A stretch of 64,000 nucleotides of DNA, from assembly GCF_028010285.1 (NCBI RefSeq), contig NZ_CP116304.1, positions 4,232,501-4,296,500 on the forward strand, in the 5' to 3' direction. Both the position numbers and the translations under genes were made by a program. The notes below the pieces were generated by a model that saw only the letters and a list, made by a program, of their open reading frames with translations, did no database searches and had not been told where the DNA came from. The stretch's first letter is position 1, and each line of letters opens with the position of its first letter. This DNA is from Pseudomonas sp. Q1-7. Lineage in GTDB: Bacteria > Pseudomonadota > Gammaproteobacteria > Pseudomonadales > Pseudomonadaceae. Positions 27,032-36,034 of this stretch are shown piece after piece.

Positions 27032-28228
27032 TTAGAGTTCGAGGATCATCTTGGCGATGATGTTCTTCTGGATTTCGTTGGAGCCGCCGTAGATGGACAG
27101 CTTGCGCAGGTTGAAATACTGGCTGGCCGGACCGGCGCTGTAATCGCCATGCAGCGGCTCCGGGACGCTGTCGCGCTCCAGTTCGTCCGCCAGGAACGGC
27201 AGCGCGTGCATGCCCAACACCTTGCGTTGCAGGTGGCTGATGGCCTGGCGGATTTCCGAGCCCTTGATCTTCAGGATCGAGCTTTCCGCACCCGGCACGC
27301 CGCCGCCCTGGACCGACGCCAGGATGCGCAGCGTGCTCATCTCGATGGCCATCAGTTGCATCTCGACTTCGGCGATCTGCACCCGCAGCAGCGGGTCCTC
27401 GATCAGCGGCCGGCCACCGCGCAGTTCCACCGCGGCCACCCGCTTGAGCTGGGCCAGGGCCGCCTTGGAATGGGCGATGCCGGCCTGGCCGGTGCGCTCG
27501 TGGGTGAGCAGGAACTTGGCGCAGGTCCAGCCCTGGTTCTCCTCGCCCACGCGGTTGGCCACCGGCACTTTCACGTTGTCGAAGAACACTTCGTTGACTT
27601 CGTGATCGCCGTCGAGGGTGATGATCGGCCGCACGCTGATGCCGGGGCTGTCCATGTCCATCAGCAGGAAGGAAATACCGCGCTGCTGCTGCGCCTCCGG
27701 GTCGGTGCGCACCAGGCAGAAGATGCGGTTGGCATGCTGGCCCAGGGTGGTCCAGGTCTTCTGGCCGTTCACCACGTAGTGGTCTCCGTCACGCACGGCG
27801 CGAGTCTTCAGACTGGCCAGGTCGGAGCCGGCGCCGGGCTCGGAGTAGCCCTGGCACCACCAGTCTTCACCGGAGAGGATGCGCGGCAGGTAATGCGCCT
27901 GCTGCTCGGCGGTGCCGAACTTCATGATCACCGGCGCCACCATGTTGACCCCGAAGGAGATCAGCCGCGGCGCGCCGAAGGCCGCGCACTCCTCCTCGAA
28001 AATGTGCCGCTGCACCAGGCTCCAGCCGGTGCCGCCGTGTTCCACCGGCCAGTTCGCCGCGTACCAGCCGCGACCGGAAAGGATGCGCTGCCAGCGCTGA
28101 TGGTCTTCCTTGCGCACGTGCTTGCCGAGGCGAACCCTGGCGGCGATATCGGCGGGCAGCTCGCGGGCGAGGAAGTCACGCACCTCGTCGCGAAACGCCA
28201 GCTCGGCGGGGGTGAACTCGATATTCAT
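27032..28228 (-). CDS. pimC: Acyl-CoA dehydrogenase, large-subunit type (pimeloyl-CoA dehydrogenase)
   Basis: A 398-residue acyl-CoA dehydrogenase starting at ATG 28226-28228 (MNIEFTPAELAFRDEVRDFL); an open extension upstream overlaps the previous gene and is not family-like. Motifs include WWCQGYSEPGAGSDLASLKT and QKTWTTLGQHANRIFCLVRT in the flavin region, and the LSIYGGSNEIQKNIIAKMIL C-terminus with its GGSNEIQ nucleotide-binding motif. It pairs with the 380-residue protein directly downstream, forming a PimC/PimD-type heteromer. The heteromeric FadE-type dehydrogenases for bulky acyl-CoAs are the alternative. Confidence 0.77.
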   Translation of the reverse strand: MNIEFTPAELAFRDEVRDFLARELPADIAARVRLGKHVRKEDHQRWQRILSGRGWYAANWPVEHGGTGWSLVQRHIFEEECAAFGAPRLISFGVNMVAPVIMKFGTAEQQAHYLPRILSGEDWWCQGYSEPGAGSDLASLKTRAVRDGDHYVVNGQKTWTTLGQHANRIFCLVRTDPEAQQQRGISFLLMDMDSPGISVRPIITLDGDHEVNEVFFDNVKVPVANRVGEENQGWTCAKFLLTHERTGQAGIAHSKAALAQLKRVAAVELRGGRPLIEDPLLRVQIAEVEMQLMAIEMSTLRILASVQGGGVPGAESSILKIKGSEIRQAISHLQRKVLGMHALPFLADELERDSVPEPLHGDYSAGPASQYFNLRKLSIYGGSNEIQKNIIAKMILEL

Positions 28229-28251
28229 GGGAATACCCTCGATGGATGGGC

Positions 28252-29115
28252 TCAGGGGTTCTGGCGCCGGGCCTTGGCCGCTTCGCGCTCGGCGAAGAAG
28301 CGGGCCACCCGTTCGGCGCGCTGGGGCGATTGCAGGCATTGCAGGAACAGTTCGCGCTCGCGGCGCAGGCCCTGTTCCAGGGGAAGCTGGATGGCGGCCT
28401 CGATGGCATCGATGCAGCGCGGCGGGGAAAAGTCCTCCGGCTGGCGGGCGCGGACCTCGGCACGCCGGGCTTCCAGCAGGCGGGCGTGATCGCCCCGCTC
28501 CGCAATGGCGGCCTGGCCGCTGCGGCGAGGGCCGGCGCCACACGCCAGCAGCCCGGCGGCATGGGCCAGGCCAGCAGGTAGCGGCTCACCGTCGAAGAGT
28601 TCGTCGATCAGGCCGTGCCGCACGGCCTGGTCGGCCGTGATGGGTTCGCCGCCGACGATCATCTCCAGGGCCAGCTCGACGCCCGCCAGGCGTGGCAGGC
28701 GCTGGGTGCCGCCGGCACCGGGCAGCAGACCCAGCTTCACCTCGGGCAGACCGACGCGGGCGTCGCGGCTGGCGATGCGGTAATGGCAGGCCATGGCAAC
28801 TTCCAGCCCGCCGCCCAGGGCCGAGCCATGCAGCACCGCCAGGGTCGGTTTGGCGCAATTCTCGATGGCCAGGGTGACATCGGGCAGCAGCGGCGCCTGC
28901 GGCGGCTGGCCGAACTCGCGGATGTCGGCACCGGCGATGAAGGTGCGGCCGGCGCAGACCAGCAGGATGAGTTCAATGGCGGAATCCCGCTCCGCTGCGG
29001 CGAAGGATTCCAGCAGCCCTGCCCGCACCGACTGGGACAAGGCATTGACCGGCGGGTTGTCGACGCGAATGACAGCGACGCTGCCCTCCCGCGACAGGCT
29101 CACGAAAGATGACAT
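28252..29115 (-). CDS. Enoyl-CoA hydratase resembling the hydratase half of a FadB/PimF fusion
   Basis: A 287-residue crotonase-fold protein. GAGRTF-type loops are seen as [15 protein letters not shown], and the oxyanion/active-site segment as [20 protein letters not shown] followed by [20 protein letters not shown]. After the fold (about 1-190) comes a tail ([20 protein letters not shown] to FFAEREAAK) typical of the linker that joins hydratase to dehydrogenase in multifunctional FadB/FadJ/PimF proteins. It stops exactly where the NAD domain would begin. It most likely hydrates 2-pimelenoyl-CoA and crotonyl-CoA, with the dehydrogenase supplied by the gene at 22608-24128. Confidence 0.8.
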   Translation of the reverse strand: MSSFVSLSREGSVAVIRVDNPPVNALSQSVRAGLLESFAAAERDSAIELILLVCAGRTFIAGADIREFGQPPQAPLLPDVTLAIENCAKPTLAVLHGSALGGGLEVAMACHYRIASRDARVGLPEVKLGLLPGAGGTQRLPRLAGVELALEMIVGGEPITADQAVRHGLIDELFDGEPLPAGLAHAAGLLACGAGPRRSGQAAIAERGDHARLLEARRAEVRARQPEDFSPPRCIDAIEAAIQLPLEQGLRRERELFLQCLQSPQRAERVARFFAEREAAKARRQNP

Positions 29116-29177
29116 CTGACCGCTCCTGCAGGCTCGGGGCCCGCGTTTGTTGTTGTATGGCGGATCGACCGGGTGAA

Positions 29178-29954
29178 TCAGCGGTGGCGCCAGACCGGCG
29201 GGCGCTTATCGAGGAAGGCGGCCATGCCCTCCTTGCGGTCCTCGCTGCCGAAGCTGGCGTGGAGCAGGCGCCGCTCGAAATGCACCCCTTCGGCCAGGGT
29301 GGTTTCGAAGGTCCGGTTCACCGCCTCCTTGTTCAACTTGACCGCCACCTCCGACAGGCCGGCGATCTGCGCGGCCACCTGCAGCGCCTCGTCCAGCACC
29401 CGTTCGGCCGGTACCACGCGACTGACCAGCCCGCAGCGCTCCGCCTCCCGGGCGTCCATCAGGCGCCCCGTCAGGCACAGGTCCATGGCCTTGGCCTTGC
29501 CGATGGCGCGGGTCAGCCGCTGGGTTCCGCCGGCGCCGGGCAAGGTACCGACCTTGACCTCCGGCTGGCCGAAGCGCGCGTCCTCGGCGGCAATGATCAG
29601 GTCGCACATCATCGCCAGCTCGCAACCGCCTCCCAGGGCCAGGCCGCGCACCGCCGCGATCACCGGCTTGCGGCAGCGCGTGGCCTCTTCCCAGTTGGCG
29701 GTCACGAAATCCTCCAGATAGACGTCGGCGAAGGCCTTGTCCCGCAGCTCGGCGATATCCGCGCCGGCGGCGAATGCCTTCTCGCTGCCGGTGACGACCA
29801 TGGAGCGAATCGCACGGTCGCCTTCGAAGGCGCGCAGCGCCTCGCCCAGTTCCGTCATCAACTGCCCGCTCAGGGCGTTGAGCACCTGCGGGCGATGGAG
29901 GGTGATCAACCCGACCGACTCATGCCGCTCGACCAGGATGGTGCTGTAGCTCAT
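29178..29954 (-). CDS. badK: Enoyl-CoA hydratase, probable cyclohex-1-ene-1-carboxyl-CoA hydratase
   Basis: A 258-residue crotonase-family protein, the same length as BadK. It has the [15 protein letters not shown] oxyanion loop, [20 protein letters not shown] and the C-terminal [14 protein letters not shown], which closely resembles the BadK ending. BadK hydrates cyclohex-1-enecarboxyl-CoA (product of AliB) to 2-hydroxycyclohexanecarboxyl-CoA (substrate of BadH), the one step missing from the divergent aliA-badHI-aliB operon. It is the first gene of the leftward operon and shares the promoter region with aliA. PaaF-type hydratases are similar, so the assignment is partly contextual. Confidence 0.78.
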   Translation of the reverse strand: MSYSTILVERHESVGLITLHRPQVLNALSGQLMTELGEALRAFEGDRAIRSMVVTGSEKAFAAGADIAELRDKAFADVYLEDFVTANWEEATRCRKPVIAAVRGLALGGGCELAMMCDLIIAAEDARFGQPEVKVGTLPGAGGTQRLTRAIGKAKAMDLCLTGRLMDAREAERCGLVSRVVPAERVLDEALQVAAQIAGLSEVAVKLNKEAVNRTFETTLAEGVHFERRLLHASFGSEDRKEGMAAFLDKRPPVWRHR

Positions 29955-30014
29955 GGCGCGTCCTCCGCGTGATTCCGTTTCCAGGCAGGGCCCGGGTGGG
30001 CCGATCTGGGACCG

Positions 30015-30043
30015 AGTCTATCCACCGACAAAAATAAAGACAA
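30015..30043 (-). promoter_or_regulatory. Candidate promoter of the leftward badK operon
   Basis: On the minus strand TTGTCT (30043-30038) and TAGACT (30020-30015) are separated by 17 bp, each matching a sigma-70 box at 4 or more positions. The -35 box runs into the CAACATGTTG palindrome. Confidence 0.5.
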
Positions 30044-30050
30044 CATGTTG
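30041..30050. promoter_or_regulatory. Candidate BadR operator between badK and aliA
   Basis: The perfect 10-bp palindrome CAACATGTTG overlaps the -35 box of both divergent promoters, so one bound dimer could block both. MarR-family proteins such as the badR product bind palindromes of this kind. A one-mismatch copy, CAACATCTTG, occurs upstream of oprD at 39993-40002. Confidence 0.6.
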
Positions 30051-30077
30051 ACATAATAATTTTAAGCGGCGTATCGT
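30048..30077 (+). promoter_or_regulatory. Candidate promoter of the rightward aliA operon
   Basis: A consensus TTGACA at 30048-30053 is followed after 18 bp by TATCGT (30072-30077). The -35 box overlaps the CAACATGTTG palindrome by three bases. The aliA start lies 66 bp downstream. Confidence 0.5.
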
Positions 30078-30142
30078 CAGCCCCATCGCAGCACGAACAC
30101 GTGAAACCTCGAATAACAATAGCGATATATAGGGTAAAGCCC

Positions 30143-31810
30143 ATGACTATCCGTACTGACCTGTCGCCCGAGCGGCGACTTTCAATGCTGGAGTCGGGAG
30201 CCTGGAATGACATGATCATGACAGACTATCTCGACCAGGCCGTTGCCGAAGACGCCGACAGGACAGCCCTGGTGGCCTACCGCGTCAGCGATGACTCACG
30301 TCACGCGATGAGCTACGGCGAGCTGGACCGGGTGGTGACCCGGATGGCGGCCGGACTGGCATCGCTGGGTGTGGCGAAGGGCGACGTGGTGTCCTGCCAG
30401 TTACCCAACTGGTGGCAGATGAGCGCGCTGCACCTGGCCTGCGTGCGCATCGGCGCCGTGCTCAATCCGCTGATGCCGATCTTCCGCGAACGCGAACTGC
30501 GCTTCATGCTCGGCCACGCCGAAAGCCGCGTGCTGGTGGTTCCGCAACGTTTCCGGGGCTTCGACTACGCCGCGATGATCGACGGCCTGCGCGGCGATCT
30601 GCCGGCACTGCGCCAGGTGCTGGTGATCGACGGCGACAACGACGCCACCGACTTCGCCCGCGTCCTGCTGGACCAGCCCTGGGAGGAGCGCCTGGATACC
30701 CGCGCGCTCTTCGCCGAGCGCCGTCCGGCGGGCGACGACGTGGTGCAGCTGCTCTACACCTCGGGCACCACCGGGGAGCCCAAGGGCGTTCTGCACACAT
30801 CCAACACCCTGTTCAGCAACGTCCGCCCCTATGCCGAGCGCCTGCGGCTGGGCGCCGAGGACATCGTCTTCATGGCATCGCCCCTGGCCCACCAGACCGG
30901 CTTCCTCTACGGCCTGATGATGCCGGTCTACCTGAAAGCGACCGCCGTGCTGCAGGACACCTGGGACCCGAACTTCGCGGCCAGGATCGCCAAGGCCGAG
31001 CGCCCCACCTTCACCATGGCCTCGACGCCCTTCCTCGCCGACCTGGTGGACGTGGCGCCGCAGCACCGCGATGCGCTCGCTTCGCTCAAGGTCTTCGTGG
31101 CGGCGGGCGCCCCGATCCCCAGCGCACTGGTGGAAAAGGCCGGCAACTCGGTGAACGCGCGCATCGTCTCCGCCTGGGGCATGACCGAGAACGGCGCCGT
31201 GACCACGACTTGCCCGGACGATCCGGCGGAGCGCGCCATCCATACCGATGGCCGCGCCCTGCCTCATATGGAAGTGGCGGTGCAGGACGACCAGGGCCGG
31301 CCGCTGGCCAGCGGCGAGGAAGGCCACCTGATGGTCCGCGGCGCCAGCCTCTTCGTCGGTTACCTCAAGCGCCCCGAACTGTACGGCGTGGACCGCGACG
31401 GCTGGTTCGCCACCGGCGACCTGGCGCGCATGGACGAACAGGGCTACATCCGCATCACCGGGCGCACCAAGGACGTGGTGATCCGCGGCGGCGAGAACAT
31501 CCCGGTGGTGGAGATCGAGAACCTGCTCTACAAGCACCCGGCCATTTCCGCCGTGGCCCTGGTGGGCTGCCCCGACCCGCGCCTGGGCGAACGCCTCTGC
31601 GCCTACGTCACCCTGCACGACCCCTCCGCCAGCCTGGCGCTGGAAGAGGTCACCGGCTTCCTGCTGGAGCAGCGCCTGACCCGCAACTACCTGCCCGAAT
31701 ACCTCGAAGTGCTGCCGGCCTTGCCCCGCACGCCCTCGGGAAAGATCCAGAAATTCAAATTGCGCGAGCAAGCCCGGGCCATCCGCCTGGAACCGGCCAA
31801 GCGCTCCTGA
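30143..31810 (+). CDS. aliA: Cyclohexanecarboxylate-CoA ligase
   Basis: A 555-residue AMP-forming acyl-CoA ligase. The P-loop LLYTSGTTGEPKGVLHT lies at about residue 201-217, the MTENGAVTTT segment near 346, the YIRITGRTKDVVIRGGENIP hinge near 435, and the catalytic Lys in RTPSGKIQKFKLR near the end. It would activate cyclohexanecarboxylate to its CoA ester. It heads aliA-badH-badI-aliB-badR, a set known from alicyclic-acid catabolism in Rhodopseudomonas. The ATG at 30143 is chosen because the upstream in-frame 14 codons overlap promoter-like DNA. Ligase family alone does not fix the substrate; the neighbours do. Confidence 0.83.
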   Translation: MTIRTDLSPERRLSMLESGAWNDMIMTDYLDQAVAEDADRTALVAYRVSDDSRHAMSYGELDRVVTRMAAGLASLGVAKGDVVSCQLPNWWQMSALHLACVRIGAVLNPLMPIFRERELRFMLGHAESRVLVVPQRFRGFDYAAMIDGLRGDLPALRQVLVIDGDNDATDFARVLLDQPWEERLDTRALFAERRPAGDDVVQLLYTSGTTGEPKGVLHTSNTLFSNVRPYAERLRLGAEDIVFMASPLAHQTGFLYGLMMPVYLKATAVLQDTWDPNFAARIAKAERPTFTMASTPFLADLVDVAPQHRDALASLKVFVAAGAPIPSALVEKAGNSVNARIVSAWGMTENGAVTTTCPDDPAERAIHTDGRALPHMEVAVQDDQGRPLASGEEGHLMVRGASLFVGYLKRPELYGVDRDGWFATGDLARMDEQGYIRITGRTKDVVIRGGENIPVVEIENLLYKHPAISAVALVGCPDPRLGERLCAYVTLHDPSASLALEEVTGFLLEQRLTRNYLPEYLEVLPALPRTPSGKIQKFKLREQARAIRLEPAKRS

Positions 31811-31843
31811 CATCACCATCCCGAACCATCGAGAGGACTGCCC

Positions 31844-32611
31844 ATGAAAGGCCTGACTGGAAAAACCGTGATCGTGACCGGTGGCGGCGGCGGCATCGGC
31901 CGCGCCGTGTGCCTGCGCTTCGCCGAGGAAGGCTGCAAGGTCGCCGTGCTGGACCGCGACGCCGCAGCCGCGCAAGCCACCACCGACCTGGTCACCGAGG
32001 CTGGCGGCAAGGCCCGCGCCTACGCCGCCGACATCACCGACCATGGGGCGATCGTGAACACGGTGGCCGCCATCGAGGCGGAACTCGGCACGCCGACCGT
32101 ACTGGTCAACAACGCCGGCTTCGACCGTTTCCTGCCCTTCCTCAAGACCGAGCCGCAGCAGTGGGAGCAGTTGATCGCCATCAACCTCACCGGCGCCCTG
32201 AACATGCACCACGTGGTGCTGCCGAAGATGCTCGAAGCCGGCGGCGGCAAGGTCATCAACGTCGCCTCCGACGCGGCCCGCGTGGGTTCCTCCGGCGAGG
32301 CCGTGTATGCCGCCTGCAAGGCCGGCCTGATTGGCCTGTCGAAGACCCTGGCGCGCGAGCTGGCGACCAAGGGCGTCAACTTCAACGTGGTCTGCCCGGG
32401 CCCCACCGACACCGCGCTGCTGAAGAGCGTGGCGGCCACCTCCAACAACCCGGAAAAGCTGCTGGAAGCCTTCAAGAACGCGGTGCCCATGCGCCGCCTC
32501 GGCCAACCGGAAGACTACCCCGGAATCATCGCCCTGCTGGCCAGCGACGATGCCAACTTCATCACCGGACAGGTCATCAGCGTGTCCGGCGGCCTGACCA
32601 TGGCCGGCTGA
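31844..32611 (+). CDS. badH: 2-hydroxycyclohexanecarboxyl-CoA dehydrogenase
   Basis: A 255-residue short-chain dehydrogenase, the length of BadH. It has the NAD-binding VTGGGGGIGRAVCLRF motif, the NNAG motif (VLVNNAGFD), the catalytic Ser in NVASDAARVGSS and the YAACK catalytic Tyr-Lys pair. It oxidises 2-hydroxycyclohexanecarboxyl-CoA to the 2-keto compound, the substrate of BadI encoded next. A GAGAGGA ribosome site precedes the ATG. SDRs are functionally diverse, but the adjacency to a clear badI is strong support. Confidence 0.85.
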   Translation: MKGLTGKTVIVTGGGGGIGRAVCLRFAEEGCKVAVLDRDAAAAQATTDLVTEAGGKARAYAADITDHGAIVNTVAAIEAELGTPTVLVNNAGFDRFLPFLKTEPQQWEQLIAINLTGALNMHHVVLPKMLEAGGGKVINVASDAARVGSSGEAVYAACKAGLIGLSKTLARELATKGVNFNVVCPGPTDTALLKSVAATSNNPEKLLEAFKNAVPMRRLGQPEDYPGIIALLASDDANFITGQVISVSGGLTMAG

Positions 32612-32639
32612 CCAGCCCCCGGACTCCAGGAGAGAACCC

Positions 32640-33422
32640 ATGAACTACGAAGACATCCTGTACGAAGAGAAAGACGGCGTCGCCACCATCACCATCAATC
32701 GCCCCGAGCGCTACAACGCCTTCCGTGGGCAGACCTGCATGGAGCTGATCGACGCCTTCAACCGCGCCGGCTGGAACAAGGCCATCGGCGTCATCGTCTT
32801 CACCGGTGCCGGCGACAAGGCGTTCTGCACCGGCGGCGACCAGGGTGCCCATGAAGGCCAGTACGACGGGCGCGGCCTGATCGGCCTGCCGGTGGAGGAG
32901 CTGCAAGGCCTGATCCGCGAAGTGCCCAAGCCGGTGATCGCCCGCGTCAACGGCTTCGCCATCGGCGGCGGCCACGTGCTGCATGTGGTCTGTGACCTCT
33001 CCATCGCTTCCGACAAGGCGGTGTTCGGCCAGGTCGGGCCCAAGGTCGGCTCGGTGGACCCCGGCTTCGGCACCGCCTACCTGTCGCGGGTAGTCGGCGA
33101 AAAGCGCGCCCGCGAAATCTGGTACCTGTGCCGCAAGTACAGCGCCCAGCAGGCACTGGAATGGGGCCTGGTGAACGCCGTGGTACCCCACGAGGAACTG
33201 GATGCGGAAGTGCAGAAGTGGTGCGACGAGATCCTCGAGAAGAGCCCCACTGCCCTCTCCATCGCCAAGCGCTCGTTCAACGCCGACAGCGAGAACATCG
33301 CCGGCATCGGCGGCCTGGGAATGCAGGCCCTGTCCCTGTACTACGACACCGAGGAATCCAAGGAGGGCGTGGCCGCGTTCAAGGAAAAGCGCAAGCCCGA
33401 TTTCCGCAAGTTCTATCGCTGA
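32640..33422 (+). CDS. badI: 2-ketocyclohexanecarboxyl-CoA hydrolase (ring-opening)
   Basis: A 260-residue crotonase-superfamily enzyme of the MenB/BadI branch, marked by NRPERYNAFRGQTCMELIDA, the FCTGGDQGAHEGQYDGRG loop, INGFAIGGGH-type segment (VNGFAIGGGHVLHVVCDLSI) and GPKVGSVDPGFGTAYLSRVV. The C-terminal EGVAAFKEKRKPDFRKFYR is typical. BadI cleaves the 2-keto ring to pimeloyl-CoA, joining ring chemistry to linear beta-oxidation. MenB is the close relative, but the badH/aliAB context excludes menaquinone synthesis. Confidence 0.92.
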   Translation: MNYEDILYEEKDGVATITINRPERYNAFRGQTCMELIDAFNRAGWNKAIGVIVFTGAGDKAFCTGGDQGAHEGQYDGRGLIGLPVEELQGLIREVPKPVIARVNGFAIGGGHVLHVVCDLSIASDKAVFGQVGPKVGSVDPGFGTAYLSRVVGEKRAREIWYLCRKYSAQQALEWGLVNAVVPHEELDAEVQKWCDEILEKSPTALSIAKRSFNADSENIAGIGGLGMQALSLYYDTEESKEGVAAFKEKRKPDFRKFYR

Positions 33423-33429
33423 CGCCTTT

Positions 33430-33454
33430 CCCGCCCGGATGCCTTCCGGGCGGG
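33430..33454 (+). promoter_or_regulatory. Intra-operon hairpin between badI and aliB
   Basis: A 9-bp perfect stem, CCCGCCCGG (33430-33438) with CCGGGCGGG (33446-33454), and a 7-base loop. No T-run follows, so it is likely an mRNA stability or attenuation element rather than a full terminator. Confidence 0.5.
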
Positions 33455-33491
33455 CTTCCCTGCCTCGCGCCGAACCGGCTCGGAGAGAAAC

Positions 33492-34631
33492 ATGAACTTC
33501 GCATTCAACGAATACCAGAACGCCATCCGTGAAAGCGTCGCCCGCTTCAGCGCCGAGGTCCTGGCGCCCGGATACCGTAAACGCGACCAGGCCGGCGAGA
33601 TCGAGCGCCCGGTCATCCGGCAATTGGGCGAAATGGGCCTGCTGGGTGGCGAGCTGCCGGAAGAGTACGGCGGCAGCGGCCTGGACTGCGTCACGGCCGG
33701 CATCATCATCGAAGAGATTTCCCGGGGCGACTTCAACGTCGGCTACATCCCGCTGCTGACCTCCCTCAACGGCCAGATCATCGCCCAGCACGCCGCCCCC
33801 GAGCTGGCCCGCGAATGGCTGCACGAGATCACCGCCGGGCGCAAGATCGTCTGCATCGCCCTGACCGAACCCAGCGGTGGCTCCGATGCCGCCAGCCTGC
33901 GCCTGAAGGCCGAGCGCAAGGGCGACGTCTATGTGCTGAACGGCGAGAAGACGTCGATTTCCATGGCGGACCAGGCCGACGTCGCCGTGGTCTTCGCCCG
34001 CACCGGCACCCCGGAGCAGCGCGCCAGCGGCATCAGTGCCTTCCTGGTGCCCATGAACCTCCCTGGCATCAGCACCACCCGCTTCGACGATGCCGGCGAG
34101 CGCGCCATCGGCCGTGGCTCGATCTTCTTCGACAATGTGGAAGTACCCGCCAGCCACCGCCTGGGCGACGAGGGCAAAGGCTTCAAGCAGGTGATGCAGG
34201 GCTTCGACTACAGCCGTGCGCTGATCGGCCTGCAGTGCCTGGCGCTGGCCCAGCAGTCCCTCGACGAAACCTGGAAATGGCTGACCGAACGCCAGGCCTT
34301 CGGCCAGCAACTGGTGGCCTTCCAGGGCCTGACCCATCCGCTGGCGGAGCTGCAGACCTATGTCCACGCCGCGCGCCTGCAGTGCTACCACTCGCTGTGG
34401 CTGAAGGACAACGGCCTGCCCCATAACGCCGAGGCGGCGATGAATAAATGGTGGGCGCCGAAGCTGGCCTTCGACGTGGTCAAGCAGTGCCTGCTGGCCC
34501 ACGGACACACCGGCTACGGCGAGGACCTGCCGTTCGCCCAGCGCCTGCGCGACGTGCTCGGGCTGCAGATCGGTGATGGCACGGCGCAGATCATGAAGAA
34601 TATCATTGCCCGCGAACTCACTCCGAAATAG
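33492..34631 (+). CDS. aliB: Cyclohexanecarboxyl-CoA dehydrogenase
   Basis: A 379-residue acyl-CoA dehydrogenase (MNFAFNEYQNAIRESVARFS). It has the FAD-binding CIALTEPSGGSDAASLRLKA region, a DSR/FDYSRALIGLQCLALAQ core helix and the C-terminal GLQIGDGTAQIMKNIIAREL. It would desaturate cyclohexanecarboxyl-CoA to cyclohex-1-enecarboxyl-CoA, feeding BadK across the promoter region. It lies 70 bp after badI across a strong hairpin and 40 bp before badR. Electrons should go to the nearby EtfAB. Symbol given from gene context and length. Confidence 0.83.
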   Translation: MNFAFNEYQNAIRESVARFSAEVLAPGYRKRDQAGEIERPVIRQLGEMGLLGGELPEEYGGSGLDCVTAGIIIEEISRGDFNVGYIPLLTSLNGQIIAQHAAPELAREWLHEITAGRKIVCIALTEPSGGSDAASLRLKAERKGDVYVLNGEKTSISMADQADVAVVFARTGTPEQRASGISAFLVPMNLPGISTTRFDDAGERAIGRGSIFFDNVEVPASHRLGDEGKGFKQVMQGFDYSRALIGLQCLALAQQSLDETWKWLTERQAFGQQLVAFQGLTHPLAELQTYVHAARLQCYHSLWLKDNGLPHNAEAAMNKWWAPKLAFDVVKQCLLAHGHTGYGEDLPFAQRLRDVLGLQIGDGTAQIMKNIIARELTPK

Positions 34632-34671
34632 CGCCTTGTCTGCCCCGCAGACGGGGCTGCAAGGATTCCCG

Positions 34672-35160
34672 ATGACCGAGAACGAGCAAAAAGGAATACC
34701 CAACAGACTGTTTTTCCGGCTGTTCCAGACCGGCAACGTGTTGCAGCGCCAGGTCCAGAACGAGATGGGCATCAGCACCGTGCAATGGGCGGTGCTCGGT
34801 GCGCTGTCCAGGGAAGGCTTCACCCAGGGCATCTCCTTCAACCAGTTGACGGAGTACCTGTTCGTCAGCCGGCAGAGCCTGGACGGCGTGCTCAAGCGCA
34901 TGGAGCGCGACAACCACGTGCTGCGCGTGCCCCATCCCGACGATGGGCGCGCCCGCCTGGTGCGGCTGACCGAGCAGGGACGCGCCTACTGGGACAGCCT
35001 GCAGGAACGTATCTACCAGTTTTACGAGCAGGGATTGAGGGGCTTCAGTTTCGACGACAGCGTCAATTTCCTGCATTACCTGAACAAGTTGCAGCACGAC
35101 CTGGCCCGTATCGACCTGGGCCTGGGTCAGGCGGGAACGGAGGAACAGGCGGAGCTTTAA
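34672..35160 (+). CDS. badR: MarR-family regulator, BadR-like
   Basis: A 162-residue winged-helix protein starting MTENEQKGIPNRLFFRLFQT at 34672. The MarR core is seen as VQWAVLGALSREGFTQGISF, the recognition helix region LTEYLFVSRQSLDGVLKRME and the wing RVPHPDDGRARLVRLTEQGR. BadR in Rhodopseudomonas is a MarR repressor released by 2-ketocyclohexanecarboxyl-CoA. Here it sits directly behind aliB. The CAACATGTTG palindrome in the aliA/badK divergent promoter is the likely target; self-regulation would follow because badR is in the aliA operon. Confidence 0.8.
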   Translation: MTENEQKGIPNRLFFRLFQTGNVLQRQVQNEMGISTVQWAVLGALSREGFTQGISFNQLTEYLFVSRQSLDGVLKRMERDNHVLRVPHPDDGRARLVRLTEQGRAYWDSLQERIYQFYEQGLRGFSFDDSVNFLHYLNKLQHDLARIDLGLGQAGTEEQAEL

Positions 35161-35272
35161 GCCAGCGTTTCTCGTTCCTGCCCAGCGCTTCGGCGCGGAT
35201 TGGGTCCACCCCATGCCACACGGCAGGGTGCCGGTTGAATAACAACAATCACTACCTGGCAGGAACGAATCA

Positions 35273-36034
35273 ATGATGCACAACGTCATCCTCGAAACCC
35301 GGGGATTGACCAAGGAGTTCAACGGCTTCACCGCCGTCGACTCGGTCGATCTCAAGGTACATGAAGGGCATATCCATGCCCTGATCGGCCCCAACGGCGC
35401 CGGCAAATCCACCGTCTTCAACCTGTTGACCCGATTCCTGCCGGCGACGCGCGGCGAGGTGCTCTACCAGGGGCAGTCGATCGGCAAGCTGCGGCCCCAC
35501 CGCGTGGCCCACCTGGGCCTGGTGCGCTCCTTCCAGATTTCCGCCGTGTTCGCCCAGATGAGCGTGCTGGAGAACGTGCGCGTGGCCCTGCAACGCCGTC
35601 TGGGCACCTCCTTCCACTTCTGGAAGCCGCTGCGCACCCTCGACCCGCTCGACGAGCGCGCCATGCAGTTGCTCGAAGCCGTGGACCTGCAGGACTTCGC
35701 CGGATGCAAGACCGCCGAACTGCCCTACGGCCGCAAACGCGCCCTGGAGCTGGCCACCACCCTGGCCCTGGAGCCGAAGGTCATGCTGCTGGACGAGCCG
35801 ACCCAGGGCATGGGCCATGAGGATGTCGAGCGCGTGGTCGAACTGATCCGCCGGGCCGCCGTGGGGCGCACCGTGCTGATGGTCGAGCACAACCTGCACG
35901 TGGTCAGCAGCCTGTGCGACCGCATCACGGTACTGGCCCGGGGAAGCGTGCTCGCGGAAGGCGACTACGCCGACGTATCCCGCGACCCCGCGGTTCGAGA
36001 AGCCTACCTGGGCAAGGAGGCCGCTCATGCTTGA
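35273..36034 (+). CDS. ABC transporter ATP-binding protein (LivG type)
   Basis: A 253-residue ATPase with Walker A GPNGAGKSTVFN (about 42-53), a modified signature region (CKTAELPYGRKRALELATTL), Walker B VMLLDEPTQGM and switch His in MVEHN. LivG-type ATPases serve branched-chain-amino-acid-type importers. It opens a five-gene transporter block behind badR and overlaps the next ATPase gene by 8 bp. Given its place in the alicyclic-acid gene set, uptake of cyclohexanecarboxylate or related acids is more likely than amino acids; this is inferred from position. Confidence 0.85.
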   Translation: MMHNVILETRGLTKEFNGFTAVDSVDLKVHEGHIHALIGPNGAGKSTVFNLLTRFLPATRGEVLYQGQSIGKLRPHRVAHLGLVRSFQISAVFAQMSVLENVRVALQRRLGTSFHFWKPLRTLDPLDERAMQLLEAVDLQDFAGCKTAELPYGRKRALELATTLALEPKVMLLDEPTQGMGHEDVERVVELIRRAAVGRTVLMVEHNLHVVSSLCDRITVLARGSVLAEGDYADVSRDPAVREAYLGKEAAHA

